From an uncultured Pseudomonadota bacterium (GTDB lineage: Bacteria; Pseudomonadota; Gammaproteobacteria; Steroidobacterales; Steroidobacteraceae), in NCBI GenBank assembly GCA_903828595.1, contig CAIKMS010000008.1:310001-374000 (forward strand): a stretch of DNA of 64,000 nucleotides. The letters are read 5' to 3'. Shown in pieces: positions 51,471-60,352 of this stretch. Position numbers and translations under genes: made by a program. The first letter of the stretch is position 1; every line of letters starts with the position of its first letter. Under the pieces are notes generated by a model. It was not told where the DNA came from. It did no database searches and was given only the letters and a program-made list of their open reading frames with translations.

Positions 51471-52025
51471 TTAGCGATTGACGGGGGTGCGCTCGCGGAC
51501 TGCTGGCGGGCTGCTGATGCGGGTGAAATCCACGCCGGATTCGTGGGTAGCCAGTAGCTGCCAGCCGGTTGGGGTTATTACCCAGACGTCGGTGAACCGA
51601 CGCCGGCGCTGTTCGTTGCGGGCAAGATAGTGCAGCTTTTCCTCGTTGATGCCCGTGACCACGCCGGCCTCCCCGGCCAGCGTCAGGCGCAGCTCGGACA
51701 GATTGGATTCGGTGCTCTCCAACTCAACGTCATGGCGTTTGGCGACCGAGAGCACGTCATCGCGCGTGTGCACCTGCCCGCGGCTGTCGGTGAGCGTGTA
51801 CTCGGGACTTAACCACGTGTCCATCACCTCGGTTTTTCCGCTGGCCCAGCCGTCATGCAGGGCTCGAGTCGCCAGCAGCAGGCTGGAGCGCCGCTCGGCG
51901 TTTAAGTCCGCCGCATAGGCTTTGGGCACAAGCAAAACCGGGCTAAGCCACAGGCTTATAGCCAGTGCCGTGATCATCAGCCTTAACGTGGCGCTCAAAG
52001 GCTGGCGAATAAAAGATCTGCTCAT
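51471..52025 (-). CDS. Exported DUF4440/SnoaL-like protein
   Basis: A 184-residue protein with an N-terminal signal sequence (ITALAISLWLSPVLLVPKAYA) and an NTF2-like (DUF4440) fold: LLLATRALHDGWASGKTEVMDTWLSPEYTLTDSRGQVHTRDDVLSV...VWVITPTGWQLLATHESGVDF. Such domains often bind small molecules; no catalytic residues can be assigned. Its ATG overlaps the sixA stop (ATGA), making it the last gene of the suf operon. Function unknown. Confidence 0.75.
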   Translation of the reverse strand: MSRSFIRQPLSATLRLMITALAISLWLSPVLLVPKAYAADLNAERRSSLLLATRALHDGWASGKTEVMDTWLSPEYTLTDSRGQVHTRDDVLSVAKRHDVELESTESNLSELRLTLAGEAGVVTGINEEKLHYLARNEQRRRRFTDVWVITPTGWQLLATHESGVDFTRISSPPAVRERTPVNR

Positions 52026-52537
52026 GACTGAACGCTAAGGCTGGCAGGCGTGAGGGATAACACGCAGCGTCCCTGTCTAAAGGCAAGCTCGGACCAGTTC
52101 GCCAGAGAAAACTGCAGCGCGCAGACTCCGGCGGTGGGCAGCTCGTCCCGGTCTGTTTGGGCATCCAGGCGACTGGCCAGTACGGACAGTCCGGGGTTAT
52201 GGCCTACCAGTGCGACGTGATGGATGGCATCCGGCGTACGCTGTAACGCGTGAAGTAGGGTCTGGGCGTCGGCCAGATAGAGCTCCTCGTGCGCACTGAC
52301 TTGGCCTGCCGTTAGCCCTAAAGTCAGGGCGAGGACTTGCGCGGTCTGACTCGTACGTTGCGCTGAGCTGTGCAGCAGATGAAAAGGGGCTAGCCCTTGA
52401 TCACGCAGGTGCACCGCCATGAGTTGGATCTCAGCCAGGCCGTGAGCATCCAGCGTACGACTAAAGTCGGATTGATCTTCAAGGGCGCGATGGGCTTGGG
52501 CATGCCGAATCAGCGTCACCTGTCGCATCACGCTCAT
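52022..52537 (-). CDS. sixA: SixA-like phosphohistidine phosphatase
   Basis: A 171-residue histidine phosphatase. The phospho-acceptor motif LIRHAQAH is near the start, followed by SSAQRTSQTAQVLAL and the second-histidine motif LVGHNPGLSVLASRL, as in SixA, which dephosphorylates phosphohistidine domains. The ATG at 52537 overlaps the Rieske gene's stop (ATGA). It is embedded in the suf operon, an unusual place for SixA. Confidence 0.82.
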   Translation of the reverse strand: MSVMRQVTLIRHAQAHRALEDQSDFSRTLDAHGLAEIQLMAVHLRDQGLAPFHLLHSSAQRTSQTAQVLALTLGLTAGQVSAHEELYLADAQTLLHALQRTPDAIHHVALVGHNPGLSVLASRLDAQTDRDELPTAGVCALQFSLANWSELAFRQGRCVLSLTPASLSVQS

Positions 52538-52851
52538 CGGTTCAGATCCACCCACAACTGATCCTGTTCACGCTTAATAGGGTACACCGTGATGGGCGCA
52601 TAGGCCGGTGCCTTGGTGGCCGCACCCGTACGCAGGCAAAAGCGTGCTCCGTGGCGAGGACACACCACCTGATCACCGATCGTGTGACCACCCTCTAAGG
52701 ATCCACCGTCGTGGCTGCAGCGGTCTTCCACCGCGTAGAAGCTGTCATCCACGCGATAGATAGCGATGAACTCACCTTCGGCTTCAACGACCAGCCCTGA
52801 CTGGGCATGAACCTCTTGGACTTGGGCAACGGCTACCCAGCGTGGGCTCAT
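52534..52851 (-). CDS. Rieske [2Fe-2S] ferredoxin
   Basis: A 105-residue Rieske-type ferredoxin. The two cluster motifs are CSHDGG (Cys-X-His) and CPRHGARF (Cys-X2-His), spaced as in small Rieske ferredoxins of ring-hydroxylating oxygenases and NirD-like proteins. It lies two bases after sufT in the suf operon and overlaps sixA. It may act as an electron carrier for Fe-S assembly; the partner is unknown. Confidence 0.9.
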   Translation of the reverse strand: MSPRWVAVAQVQEVHAQSGLVVEAEGEFIAIYRVDDSFYAVEDRCSHDGGSLEGGHTIGDQVVCPRHGARFCLRTGAATKAPAYAPITVYPIKREQDQLWVDLNR

Positions 52852-52853
52852 GG

Positions 52854-53405
52854 CTAGAACATCCCTGTCTGCAGTCGCGCTGCTTCAGACATGTTGTCGC
52901 GACTCCACGGTGGATCAAACACCAGATCCACCTCTGCCTGAGTGACAGTCGGTACCATCAAAACTTTCTCGCGAACATCCGCGACCAAGGTTTCGCCCAT
53001 GCCACAGCCCGGTGCCGTTAGTGTCATGGTGATCGCCACGTGACGCGTGTCATCCGCCTGCTTATTAATCTCGCACCGATAGATCAGACCCAGTTCAACG
53101 ATGTTGATGGGGATCTCCGGATCGTAGGTGGTCTTCATCTGATCCCAAACCATTTGCTCGACGTCAGCGTCAGTGGCGTTGGGTGGCAACACCAGCTTGG
53201 CAGGTGCTTCTTGTCCAATGGCATCGGCATCTTCGCCGGCAATACGAAATAAGTTGCCTTCGACATAGACCGTAAAGCTGCCGCCGAGGGCTTGCGTGAC
53301 ATAGCCTACGCTTCCCGTGCGCAGCTTAACTTCAATACCCGCCGGGACCAGCACGGCGCGCACATCGCGGGTAACGACCAAAGGTTGGTTTTGTGAGTGA
53401 TACAT
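52854..53405 (-). CDS. sufT: SufT, Fe-S cluster assembly accessory protein
   Basis: A 183-residue protein with a C-terminal DUF59 (MIP18-like) domain: VWDQMKTTYDPEIPINIVELGLIYRCE, then VAITMTLTAPGCGMGETLVADVREKV with a conserved Cys. The N-terminal part matches the SufT-specific extension. SufT aids maturation of some Fe-S proteins. Placement after sufU is typical. Confidence 0.9.
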   Translation of the reverse strand: MYHSQNQPLVVTRDVRAVLVPAGIEVKLRTGSVGYVTQALGGSFTVYVEGNLFRIAGEDADAIGQEAPAKLVLPPNATDADVEQMVWDQMKTTYDPEIPINIVELGLIYRCEINKQADDTRHVAITMTLTAPGCGMGETLVADVREKVLMVPTVTQAEVDLVFDPPWSRDNMSEAARLQTGMF

Positions 53406-53414
53406 AAGCCTTAA

Positions 53415-53861
53415 CTATTCCGTTGAAACCGCTATAGGAGCCGGTGCTGCGAGCGCTGAATTCAGGGTGTGCCAACACAAGCTGGCGCATTTTACGCGCG
53501 CCGGGAATTCACGCACACCCGACAAGGCGGCGAGCTTGCCGAGAAACTCCGGTGTCGGTGCAGCCTGATCCGTCAGCAAATGATGTATGGCCTCAAACAA
53601 CTGTTGAGCCTGTGCCAGCGTCTTACCCTTAACCGCTTCGGTCATTAACGAGGCCGAGGCCACCGAGATGGCACAGCCGGCGCCCTCAAAGCGCAGGTCT
53701 TCGATGCGATCGTCTTGTAACTGCACGTACACCTCAAGCCGGTCACCGCACAGCGGATTGTGGCCGGTGGCATGGCGAGCCGGTGGAGCTAAGGCGCCGA
53801 AGTTACGTGGCTTCTTGTTATGGTCAAGAATCACGTCACGATAAAGTTCTTTCAGATCCAT
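53415..53861 (-). CDS. sufU: SufU, sulfur-transfer/scaffold protein
   Basis: A 148-residue IscU-like protein that takes sulfur from SufS as a zinc-dependent transferase. The Cys residues lie in HNPLCGDRL, EGAGCAISVASASLM and VKCASLCWHTL, and the N-terminus is MDLKELYRDVILDHNKKPRNFG, typical of SufU. The ATG at 53861 is chosen over the adjacent GTG. It replaces SufE in this operon, as in Xanthomonads and Gram-positives. Confidence 0.93.
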   Translation of the reverse strand: MDLKELYRDVILDHNKKPRNFGALAPPARHATGHNPLCGDRLEVYVQLQDDRIEDLRFEGAGCAISVASASLMTEAVKGKTLAQAQQLFEAIHHLLTDQAAPTPEFLGKLAALSGVREFPARVKCASLCWHTLNSALAAPAPIAVSTE

Positions 53862-53865
53862 CACA

Positions 53866-55152
53866 TCACCTAAACAGCGCCGCAGCGCCTGAAACTGAAC
53901 TGACCAGAGCGTCGATTTCAGCCTTCGTATTATAAAAGGCGAAGGATGCGCGTGCGGTGGCGCTTAGCCCGAAAAATTCCATCACCGGCATCGCACAATG
54001 GTGGCCCGTGCGTATGGCAATGCCGTCTTGATCCAAAATCGTTCCCAGATCGTGCGCGTGCACACCGTCCACCACAAACGACACTAAGCTCGCCTTGTGC
54101 TTGGCAGTGCCAATAATTCGTAGCCCGTCGATTTGACTGAGTTTTTCGGTCGCATAGGACAGTAGCTGACTCTCCCAAGCCCCGATGCGATCCAGCCCTA
54201 TGGCATTAACGTACGATATCGCAGCGGCTAGACCGACCGCGCCCTCGATGTTCGGCGTGCCCGCTTCAAACCTGTAAGGCAGCTCGTTATACGTGGTGCC
54301 GGTGAAGCTCACGCTTAAGATCATATCGCCGCCACCCTGCCAGGGCGGCATGGCCTGAAGCAGTGATTCACGACCGTAGAGCACGCCGATGCCGCTGGGG
54401 CCAAAAAGCTTATGCCCCGAAAACACATAAAAATCGCAGTCCAGTGCCTGTACGTCTACCGCTGTGTGCGGTACGGCCTGAGCTCCGTCAATCAGCACCG
54501 GTACCCCGTGCTGATGGGCCAGAGTGATGCATTCGCGAATAGGAAATACCGAACCTAAAGCATTGGATACATGAGTCAGCGCCAGGATCCGCGTGCGTTG
54601 CGTAAATAGCGCGGCTAGAGCATCCATTTGCAGTTCGCCCTGCTCATTGATGGGTGCGACTTTCACTTGTGCACCGGTTTGCTGAGCAAGCATCTGCCAC
54701 GGCACGATGTTGGCGTGGTGCTCTAGGTGCGAGACGATAATCTCGTCACCCGGCTGCAGGCGGGGGCGACCGTAGGACTGGGCGACTAGATTGATGGCCT
54801 CGGTCGTGCCGCGCACAAAAACGATCTCTTTGCAGCTTTTCGCGTTAAGAAACTGCCGAACCGTTTCTCGCGCACCCTCAAAGGCATCGGTGGCTTTTTG
54901 CGACAGGTAATGAACCCCGCGATGAACGTTAGCGTGGGTATGCCGGGCATAGTCACTCAACGCATCAATGACCGCGGTAGGCCGCTGGGATGACGCCCCG
55001 TTGTCTAAATAGACCAGCGGCTTGCCGTGCACCGAAGTGCTTAAAATCGGGAAGTCCGCGCGGATGCGATCCAGCTGCGTCTCTAAGGGCTGTGCGACAG
55101 ACGGTGCGACGGGGGAGGCGGTGAGTGATGATAAGGTTATGGCGTTACTCAT
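53866..55152 (-). CDS. sufS: SufS, cysteine desulfurase
   Basis: PLP enzyme that releases sulfane sulfur from cysteine. The PLP lysine is in FYVFSGHKLFGPSGIGVLYG, the active-site Cys in RTGHHCAMPVMEFFG, and VYLDNGASSQRPTAVIDAL, VHRGVHYLSQKATDAFEGAR and EHHANIVPWQ are typical of the SufS branch. The 428-residue protein has a ~28-residue N-terminal extension. Its ATG overlaps the sufD stop. Confidence 0.96.
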   Translation of the reverse strand: MSNAITLSSLTASPVAPSVAQPLETQLDRIRADFPILSTSVHGKPLVYLDNGASSQRPTAVIDALSDYARHTHANVHRGVHYLSQKATDAFEGARETVRQFLNAKSCKEIVFVRGTTEAINLVAQSYGRPRLQPGDEIIVSHLEHHANIVPWQMLAQQTGAQVKVAPINEQGELQMDALAALFTQRTRILALTHVSNALGSVFPIRECITLAHQHGVPVLIDGAQAVPHTAVDVQALDCDFYVFSGHKLFGPSGIGVLYGRESLLQAMPPWQGGGDMILSVSFTGTTYNELPYRFEAGTPNIEGAVGLAAAISYVNAIGLDRIGAWESQLLSYATEKLSQIDGLRIIGTAKHKASLVSFVVDGVHAHDLGTILDQDGIAIRTGHHCAMPVMEFFGLSATARASFAFYNTKAEIDALVSSVSGAAALFR

Positions 55153-56474
55153 CCAAGGAACTCTCGTAGTAGGGCGGCATCAGGCAGCAGGCCAACTACC
55201 CGCTGACCTAAGCGTGACTGTATGGCGCTTAAGGGAACTTTGCGCACCACATCGGCAGCAAACGCATAGGTGAGTAAGCCCCTGGCGGTGGCTTGATCCA
55301 GGCCTCGTGATAACAGATAGAACAACATGTTTTCATCCAGCGTACCGGTGGTCGCACCGTGACTGCACTGCACATCATCGGTGTAAATCTCCAGCTGCGG
55401 TCTGGTATCAATCTCGGCATCTTTAGTCAGCAACAAGTTGCGGCTGGATTGCTTGGAGGAGGAGCGCAAAGCCCCGTGCTCAACGATCACTTTGCCGTCG
55501 TAGCTGCCGCGTCCGCGGTGTGAAGCCACGCCACGATAGGTTTGTTCGGATTGGGTATCCACGGCGGCATGGGTGACCTGGGTGCGCAGGTGTAATCCCC
55601 GGTTGTTGTCTGCCATGAACAACCCATAAAGCTGAGTCTGTGCGTGTGCGCCGCCCAAGCGTACGCCCAGATCCAGTCTGTGCAGGCCGGCGCCAAAGCT
55701 GTGCGCGTGATGTTGGTAAACGCCTCGCTCAGCCACGTTAACGCGGACCTCTTCAAGCAGCGTTGAGCTTGCGTCTAAGTCCTGTAATCGGATGTGGGTC
55801 AGTTGGGCTGCGTGATCCACCGCAATATCCGTCACGGCGAGCGTGAAGGTTTCTGATTTCGGGGCGCTGCGATATTCCTCCACCAGGGTGAGCTGCGCGT
55901 GAGTCTCCAGATGAACGCGCAGTCGGGGATAATGACCACCGGCGCTGGCCAGATAAATAACGTGTAAGGGGCGGTCTAGCGCACGATGTGCCTGCACGCG
56001 TAAGACCAGACCGTCTTCGACTAAGCAGTCAGCCATCAGGCGCAGACGATCATCCGGCTTGTCGGTGGGTGCTGCCCAGTCGGCAGTGGATGGCAAAACC
56101 TCAGGCAGGGTCGCTTTAAGGCTTTGCAGGCTTAAGCCCTGAGCCGCTAGGGCCTGGCTGTCGTGGGCTTGAATCTGCCCGTTGACCACGTAAATGCAAA
56201 GCGCAGAGTCTAATTTTAAGACGCCTTGGGCTTGTGTGTCTTTAATCCAGGCCTCGTGCTGCGTGTCGTGCTCTTGCGAGGACTTACGCAGATCACGGCG
56301 TTCCAGCACGCGTAAATTGGGGTACTTGTACCCATCGTCACGAGGCGTGGGCAGACCTAAGGTCAGCAGGCGTTGGTAGGCGGCGTCGCGATAACTGTTC
56401 CAGTTAGCTCCACCACTTAATGGATTCAGCTGCGGATTGACCGACGCTAGGCCTTTGGCAACCACGGCGCTCAT
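55149..56474 (-). CDS. sufD: SufD, Fe-S cluster assembly scaffold subunit
   Basis: Partner of SufB in the SufBC2D scaffold. The C-terminal half has GLFMADNNRGLHLRTQVTH, YRGVASHRGRGSYDGKV and DDVQCSHGATTGTLDENMLFYLLSRGLDQATARGLLTYAF, the conserved parallel beta-helix end. The start at ATG 56474 overlaps the sufC stop. 441 residues is normal. Confidence 0.95.
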   Translation of the reverse strand: MSAVVAKGLASVNPQLNPLSGGANWNSYRDAAYQRLLTLGLPTPRDDGYKYPNLRVLERRDLRKSSQEHDTQHEAWIKDTQAQGVLKLDSALCIYVVNGQIQAHDSQALAAQGLSLQSLKATLPEVLPSTADWAAPTDKPDDRLRLMADCLVEDGLVLRVQAHRALDRPLHVIYLASAGGHYPRLRVHLETHAQLTLVEEYRSAPKSETFTLAVTDIAVDHAAQLTHIRLQDLDASSTLLEEVRVNVAERGVYQHHAHSFGAGLHRLDLGVRLGGAHAQTQLYGLFMADNNRGLHLRTQVTHAAVDTQSEQTYRGVASHRGRGSYDGKVIVEHGALRSSSKQSSRNLLLTKDAEIDTRPQLEIYTDDVQCSHGATTGTLDENMLFYLLSRGLDQATARGLLTYAFAADVVRKVPLSAIQSRLGQRVVGLLPDAALLREFLG

Positions 56475-57259
56475 GCTGGCGTTACCTGCTCGGTGAGCCA
56501 ATCATAACCACGGCTTTCCAGTTCTAAGGCAAGGCTGCGATCGCCGGATTTGATGATCCGACCACCGGCCAGCACATGCACAAAATCCGGCACGATGTAG
56601 CTCAGCAAACGCTGGTAATGGGTGACCAGCACGATAGAGCGATTGGCTCCACGCAAGGTATTCACGCCTTCAGAGACGATTTTTAAGGCATCGATATCCA
56701 GGCCCGAATCGGTTTCATCCAGAAGAGCCAGGGTGGGCTCTAAAACGAGCATCTGCAGAATCTCGTTGCGTTTTTTCTCGCCGCCGGAGAAGCCTTCGTT
56801 TACCGCGCGACTTAAAAAGCTCTCGTCCATTTTCATGACGCGCATTTTTTCACGCACAAGATTTAAAAAATCAAAGGCGTCAACTTCATCCAGCCCCTTG
56901 GCCTTGCGAATCGCATTGAGCGCGGCCTTGAGTAAGTACACGTTGTTTACGCCCGGGATTTCAACCGGGTATTGAAAGCCTAAAAACAAACCCGCGCGAG
57001 CCCGTTCTTCAGGTGCCAAGGCCAGCAGATCCTGACCTTCGTAGAGCACCTGCCCACCGATGACCTCGTAATCGGCGCGTCCGGCCAAGATTTGGCTGAG
57101 CGTGCTTTTGCCCGAACCGTTGGGACCCATGATCGCGTGGACTTCGCCACGTCCAATGGTCAGGTTCAGGCCGTTTAATACCTGGCGTCCGTGGATGCGG
57201 GCCGTTAAGTCTATGACCTGCAGCAAGGGTGCGGCGTGGGTGGAATCGTGTGTCGTCAT
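56471..57259 (-). CDS. sufC: SufC, ABC-type ATPase of the SUF machinery
   Basis: The ATPase that drives cluster assembly on SufB-SufD. Walker A GPNGSGKSTLSQILAG, ABC signature FSGGEKKRNEILQM and Walker B LALLDETDSGLDIDAL are intact. 262 residues is normal. It lies 18 bases after sufB. Confidence 0.97.
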   Translation of the reverse strand: MTTHDSTHAAPLLQVIDLTARIHGRQVLNGLNLTIGRGEVHAIMGPNGSGKSTLSQILAGRADYEVIGGQVLYEGQDLLALAPEERARAGLFLGFQYPVEIPGVNNVYLLKAALNAIRKAKGLDEVDAFDFLNLVREKMRVMKMDESFLSRAVNEGFSGGEKKRNEILQMLVLEPTLALLDETDSGLDIDALKIVSEGVNTLRGANRSIVLVTHYQRLLSYIVPDFVHVLAGGRIIKSGDRSLALELESRGYDWLTEQVTPA

Positions 57260-57277
57260 GAATATTTTCGGTGGCGC

Positions 57278-58726
57278 TTAGCCGACCGCTCCTTCTAAGC
57301 TGACGGCCAGCAGGTTTTGCGCTTCAACGGCAAATTCCATGGGCAGTTCTTTAAAAACGGCTTTGCAAAAACCACTGACAATCATGTTGACGGCGTCTTC
57401 CTGGGAAATCCCGCGGGCGCGCAGATAGAACAGTTGATCCTCACCGATGCGCGAGGTAGTGGCCTCGTGCTCAACAATCGCCGACGGCTCACGGACTTCA
57501 ACATACGGAAACGTATGCGCGCCGCAGTCGGCACCCATGAGCAGAGAATCACACTGTGTAAAGTTACGCGCGCCCTCGGCGCTGGGCAGTATGGACACCA
57601 GCCCCCGATACGATGACTGGGCTTTGCCGGCCGATATGCCCTTAGCGACGATAGAGCTCTTGGTGTGTTTGCCCACGTGAATCATCTTCGTGCCGGTATC
57701 GGCCTGTTGGTAATGATTGGCGACAGCGACCGAGTAGAACTCACCGACCGAGTGGTCACCGGTCAGGATGCAGCTGGGGTATTTCCAGGTGATGGCCGAG
57801 CCGGTCTCTACCTGAGTCCAGGAAATATGCGAATGATGACCGCGGCAGTCACCGCGCTTGGTCACAAAGTTATAGATGCCGCCCACGCCTTTCTCATCAC
57901 CGGGATACCAGTTTTGAACGGTGGAGTATTTGATATGCGCGTTATCCATGGCGATCAGTTCAACCACGGCAGCATGCAGCTGGTTTTCATCGCGTTGCGG
58001 CGCGGTGCAACCCTCCAGGTAGGATACGTGCGAGCCTTCATCCGCAATGATCAGCGTGCGCTCAAACTGCCCGGTGTTCGCGGCGTTGATACGAAAATAC
58101 GTGGATAACTCCATAGGGCAGCGCACGCCCTTAGGAATATAAACGAAGGATCCGTCGGTGAAGACGGCGGAGTTTAACGCGGCATAGTAGTTATCCGTGG
58201 TGGGAATCACGGTGCCTAAATGCTGCTCAATCAGTTCGGGATGGCTTTGTACGGCATCGGAGAACGAGCAGAAAATCACGCCGGCTTTGGATAAGCGATC
58301 CTTAAACGTCGTAGCCACCGACACCGAATCAAAAACAGCGTCCACGGCCACACCCGCCAGCCGTGCGCGCTCGTGTAACGGGATGCCGAGTTTGTCGTAA
58401 GTTGCCAGCAGCTTAGGGTCGACTTCATCCAGACTCTTAGGCGCATTGGCATTGACCTTAGGCGCTGAGTAGTAAGAGATCGCCTGATAGTCGATCGGCG
58501 GGTAGTTCACGTGAGCCCAGTGCGGCTCTTTCATGGTCTGCCAGTGCGCAAACGCCGCCAGACGCCAGTCCAGTAAAAATTGCGGCTCGCGCTTTTTACG
58601 CGAAATAAAGGTGATTACGTCCTCGTTGAGACCGGGCTCAACCGTATCGGACTCAATATCCGTGACAAAGCCATGGCGGTACTTCTGGGCAACCAGTGCC
58701 TCTAAATCGGGTGCTTTAATGGACAT
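57278..58726 (-). CDS. sufB: SufB, Fe-S cluster assembly scaffold
   Basis: Main scaffold subunit on which the nascent cluster is built. [40 protein letters not shown] (with a sulfur-acceptor-type Cys), [23 protein letters not shown] and [17 protein letters not shown] are highly conserved. 482 residues is normal. Confidence 0.97.
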   Translation of the reverse strand: MSIKAPDLEALVAQKYRHGFVTDIESDTVEPGLNEDVITFISRKKREPQFLLDWRLAAFAHWQTMKEPHWAHVNYPPIDYQAISYYSAPKVNANAPKSLDEVDPKLLATYDKLGIPLHERARLAGVAVDAVFDSVSVATTFKDRLSKAGVIFCSFSDAVQSHPELIEQHLGTVIPTTDNYYAALNSAVFTDGSFVYIPKGVRCPMELSTYFRINAANTGQFERTLIIADEGSHVSYLEGCTAPQRDENQLHAAVVELIAMDNAHIKYSTVQNWYPGDEKGVGGIYNFVTKRGDCRGHHSHISWTQVETGSAITWKYPSCILTGDHSVGEFYSVAVANHYQQADTGTKMIHVGKHTKSSIVAKGISAGKAQSSYRGLVSILPSAEGARNFTQCDSLLMGADCGAHTFPYVEVREPSAIVEHEATTSRIGEDQLFYLRARGISQEDAVNMIVSGFCKAVFKELPMEFAVEAQNLLAVSLEGAVG

Positions 58727-58739
58727 GATGAACTTCCTT

Positions 58740-59213
58740 CTAGACGCGGGCGCGCCAGAAAACGGGGATACCGTCGCGGCTAGTCACCGCTGACGACGGC
58801 TGCGCGGATGGTTGACCACCCGTGAGTTGATGAAGAGTGACTTCGGCTAGGACCGCACGAATCGCCAGACTGACGCGTTGCCAGCTGGCACCCACCCGGC
58901 AGGACGACTCCAGATCGCACTGATGATGGGAAGAGGCGCACTCGGTCAATGCGACCGGCCCTTCCACCGCGTCAATGATGTCGGCTGCTGTGATCGTGTT
59001 AGCGGCGCGGGCCAGGCAGTAGCCGCCATGAACGCCACGGCTGGAGGTTACCAGCCCGGCGCGATGCAGTTCTTTGAGCACCTTGCTCACGGTAGGGGGG
59101 GCGACGCGGGCCAGCGCGGCGACTTCCGTGGCCGTGCGTTTACCGCTGCCGGCTTCAGGCAGGTGAGCCAAGATCAGCGTCGCGTAATCGGTCAGTTTGC
59201 TAATTCGCAGCAT
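58740..59213 (-). CDS. Rrf2-family SUF regulator (IscR/SufR-like)
   Basis: A 157-residue Fe-S-sensing transcription factor. The winged helix is [18 protein letters not shown] plus [41 protein letters not shown]. Three cysteines, [18 protein letters not shown], could ligate a [2Fe-2S] cluster. It heads the suf operon and has an IscR-like box upstream, so autoregulation is likely. Confidence 0.92.
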   Translation of the reverse strand: MLRISKLTDYATLILAHLPEAGSGKRTATEVAALARVAPPTVSKVLKELHRAGLVTSSRGVHGGYCLARAANTITAADIIDAVEGPVALTECASSHHQCDLESSCRVGASWQRVSLAIRAVLAEVTLHQLTGGQPSAQPSSAVTSRDGIPVFWRARV

Positions 59214-59243
59214 GGTTACGTCTTGTCTTAAAGGGGCTGTCCA

Positions 59244-59268
59244 ATACAGTACTATTTTAGTCCGATTT
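59244..59268 (-). promoter_or_regulatory. Candidate IscR type-1 operator upstream of the suf operon
   Basis: Read on the minus strand, the 25 bases match about 19 of 25 positions of the published type-1 IscR consensus (ATASYYGACTRWWWYAGTCRRSTAT), including the central GACTAAAATAGT core. It lies about 30 bases upstream of the Rrf2 regulator start, where a repressor could block the promoter. This is a by-eye match. Confidence 0.6.
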
Positions 59269-59372
59269 GGCTCTCACGCCAAGTGAAATTGCCGGCGGCG
59301 TGGCATGGCGTGGGCGTTAGGTGCCACCGGTTGGGCTACAAATCCAGCGCGGTGACCCGCAACGCCTTAAGT

Positions 59373-59378
59373 TATACT
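59373..59378 (+). promoter_or_regulatory. Possible -10 box of the mla operon
   Basis: TATACT at 59373-59378 is a reasonable -10 box on the plus strand, with GTGACC about 16 bases upstream as a poor -35. The transcript would carry about 115 bases of leader before mlaF. Low certainty. Confidence 0.35.
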
Positions 59379-59392
59379 GCGCGCCTTGCAAA

Positions 59393-59450
59393 GCCTGGCC
59401 CGGAACTTCCACCCCGTTCGGCGGTCGATAAAGCGGTGCGATGGCCAGGC
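59393..59450 (+). promoter_or_regulatory. Long-range hairpin in the mlaF leader
   Basis: GCCTGGCC (59393-59400) and GGCCAGGC (59443-59450) are perfect 8-base inverted repeats enclosing 42 bases. A second small hairpin CCCCG/CGGGG follows before the GAGGAG ribosome site at 59483-59488. The mlaF leader is therefore strongly structured; its purpose is unknown. Confidence 0.45.
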
Positions 59451-59497
59451 CCCCCGGTGTTTCGGGGAGGGCGTGCTGCATTGAGGAGCCGGGATAC

Positions 59498-60352
59498 TTG
59501 GATAACGCGATCAACACGTCTTTGCGCAACCTAGCGACGGCTCGTTCGCCGGCGGATCTCGTGATGCGTCTTGAGGATGTCAGTTATAGCGTGGGCAATC
59601 GCGCCATTTTAAAGGGCTTGTCCTTATCCATCCCGCGCGGCTCGGTGACCGGGGTTATGGGCCCGTCGGGAACCGGAAAAACAACGCTGTTACGGCTGAT
59701 GACCGGTCAGATTAACGCCGATAGCGGGCGCGTCATCGTGGCCGGGGAAGACCTAGGCCTGTTGAGTCGCAGCCAGCTGTATACGCTGCGTAAGCGCATG
59801 GGCATGTTGTTTCAAAACGGGGCGCTGCTGACTGACCTGTCGGTCTATGAAAACGTGGCTTACCCGCTGCGCGAGCATACCGATCTGCCCGAGGCATTGA
59901 TTGCCCGGGTGGTGCTCACCAAATTGCAGGCCGTAGGGCTACGCGGTGCGGCAGATCTGATGCCGTCGGAGTTGTCGGGTGGCATGGCCCGTCGGGTGGC
60001 TTTAGCCCGGGCGATCGTCATGGACCCGGAGTTTTTAATTTACGACGAGCCGTTTGCCGGGCTGGACCCCATCGCGATGGGCATGGTGATGCGCCTGATT
60101 CGACGGCTCAACGACACCTTAGGCTTAACCAGCATTATCGTGTCTCACGATGTCGCGGAGATGGCACTGTTAGCCGATTACGCCTACGTGCTAAACGCCG
60201 GTGCGATTGCCGCGCAGGGCACGCCTGTTGAGTTAGCCGGTGATCCTACGCCGGCGGTACGCCAGTTCATGGCCGGACTCGAGGAGGGCCCGGTGGCTTT
60301 CCACTATCCCGCGCCGGACTATGCCCAGCAGCTGCTAGGGTTGGTGCGCTAA
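59498..60352 (+). CDS. mlaF: MlaF, ATPase of the phospholipid transport ABC system
   Basis: Cytoplasmic ATPase of the MlaFEDB complex that maintains outer-membrane lipid asymmetry. Walker A GPSGTGKTTLLRLMTGQ, signature LSGGMARRVALARAIVMDPE and Walker B LIYDEPFAGLDPIAMGMVMRLI are clear. The start is TTG 59498, nine bases after GAGGAG; ATG 59564 is the other option and would match the shorter family start. Its stop overlaps the mlaE ATG. Confidence 0.92.
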   Translation: MDNAINTSLRNLATARSPADLVMRLEDVSYSVGNRAILKGLSLSIPRGSVTGVMGPSGTGKTTLLRLMTGQINADSGRVIVAGEDLGLLSRSQLYTLRKRMGMLFQNGALLTDLSVYENVAYPLREHTDLPEALIARVVLTKLQAVGLRGAADLMPSELSGGMARRVALARAIVMDPEFLIYDEPFAGLDPIAMGMVMRLIRRLNDTLGLTSIIVSHDVAEMALLADYAYVLNAGAIAAQGTPVELAGDPTPAVRQFMAGLEEGPVAFHYPAPDYAQQLLGLVR

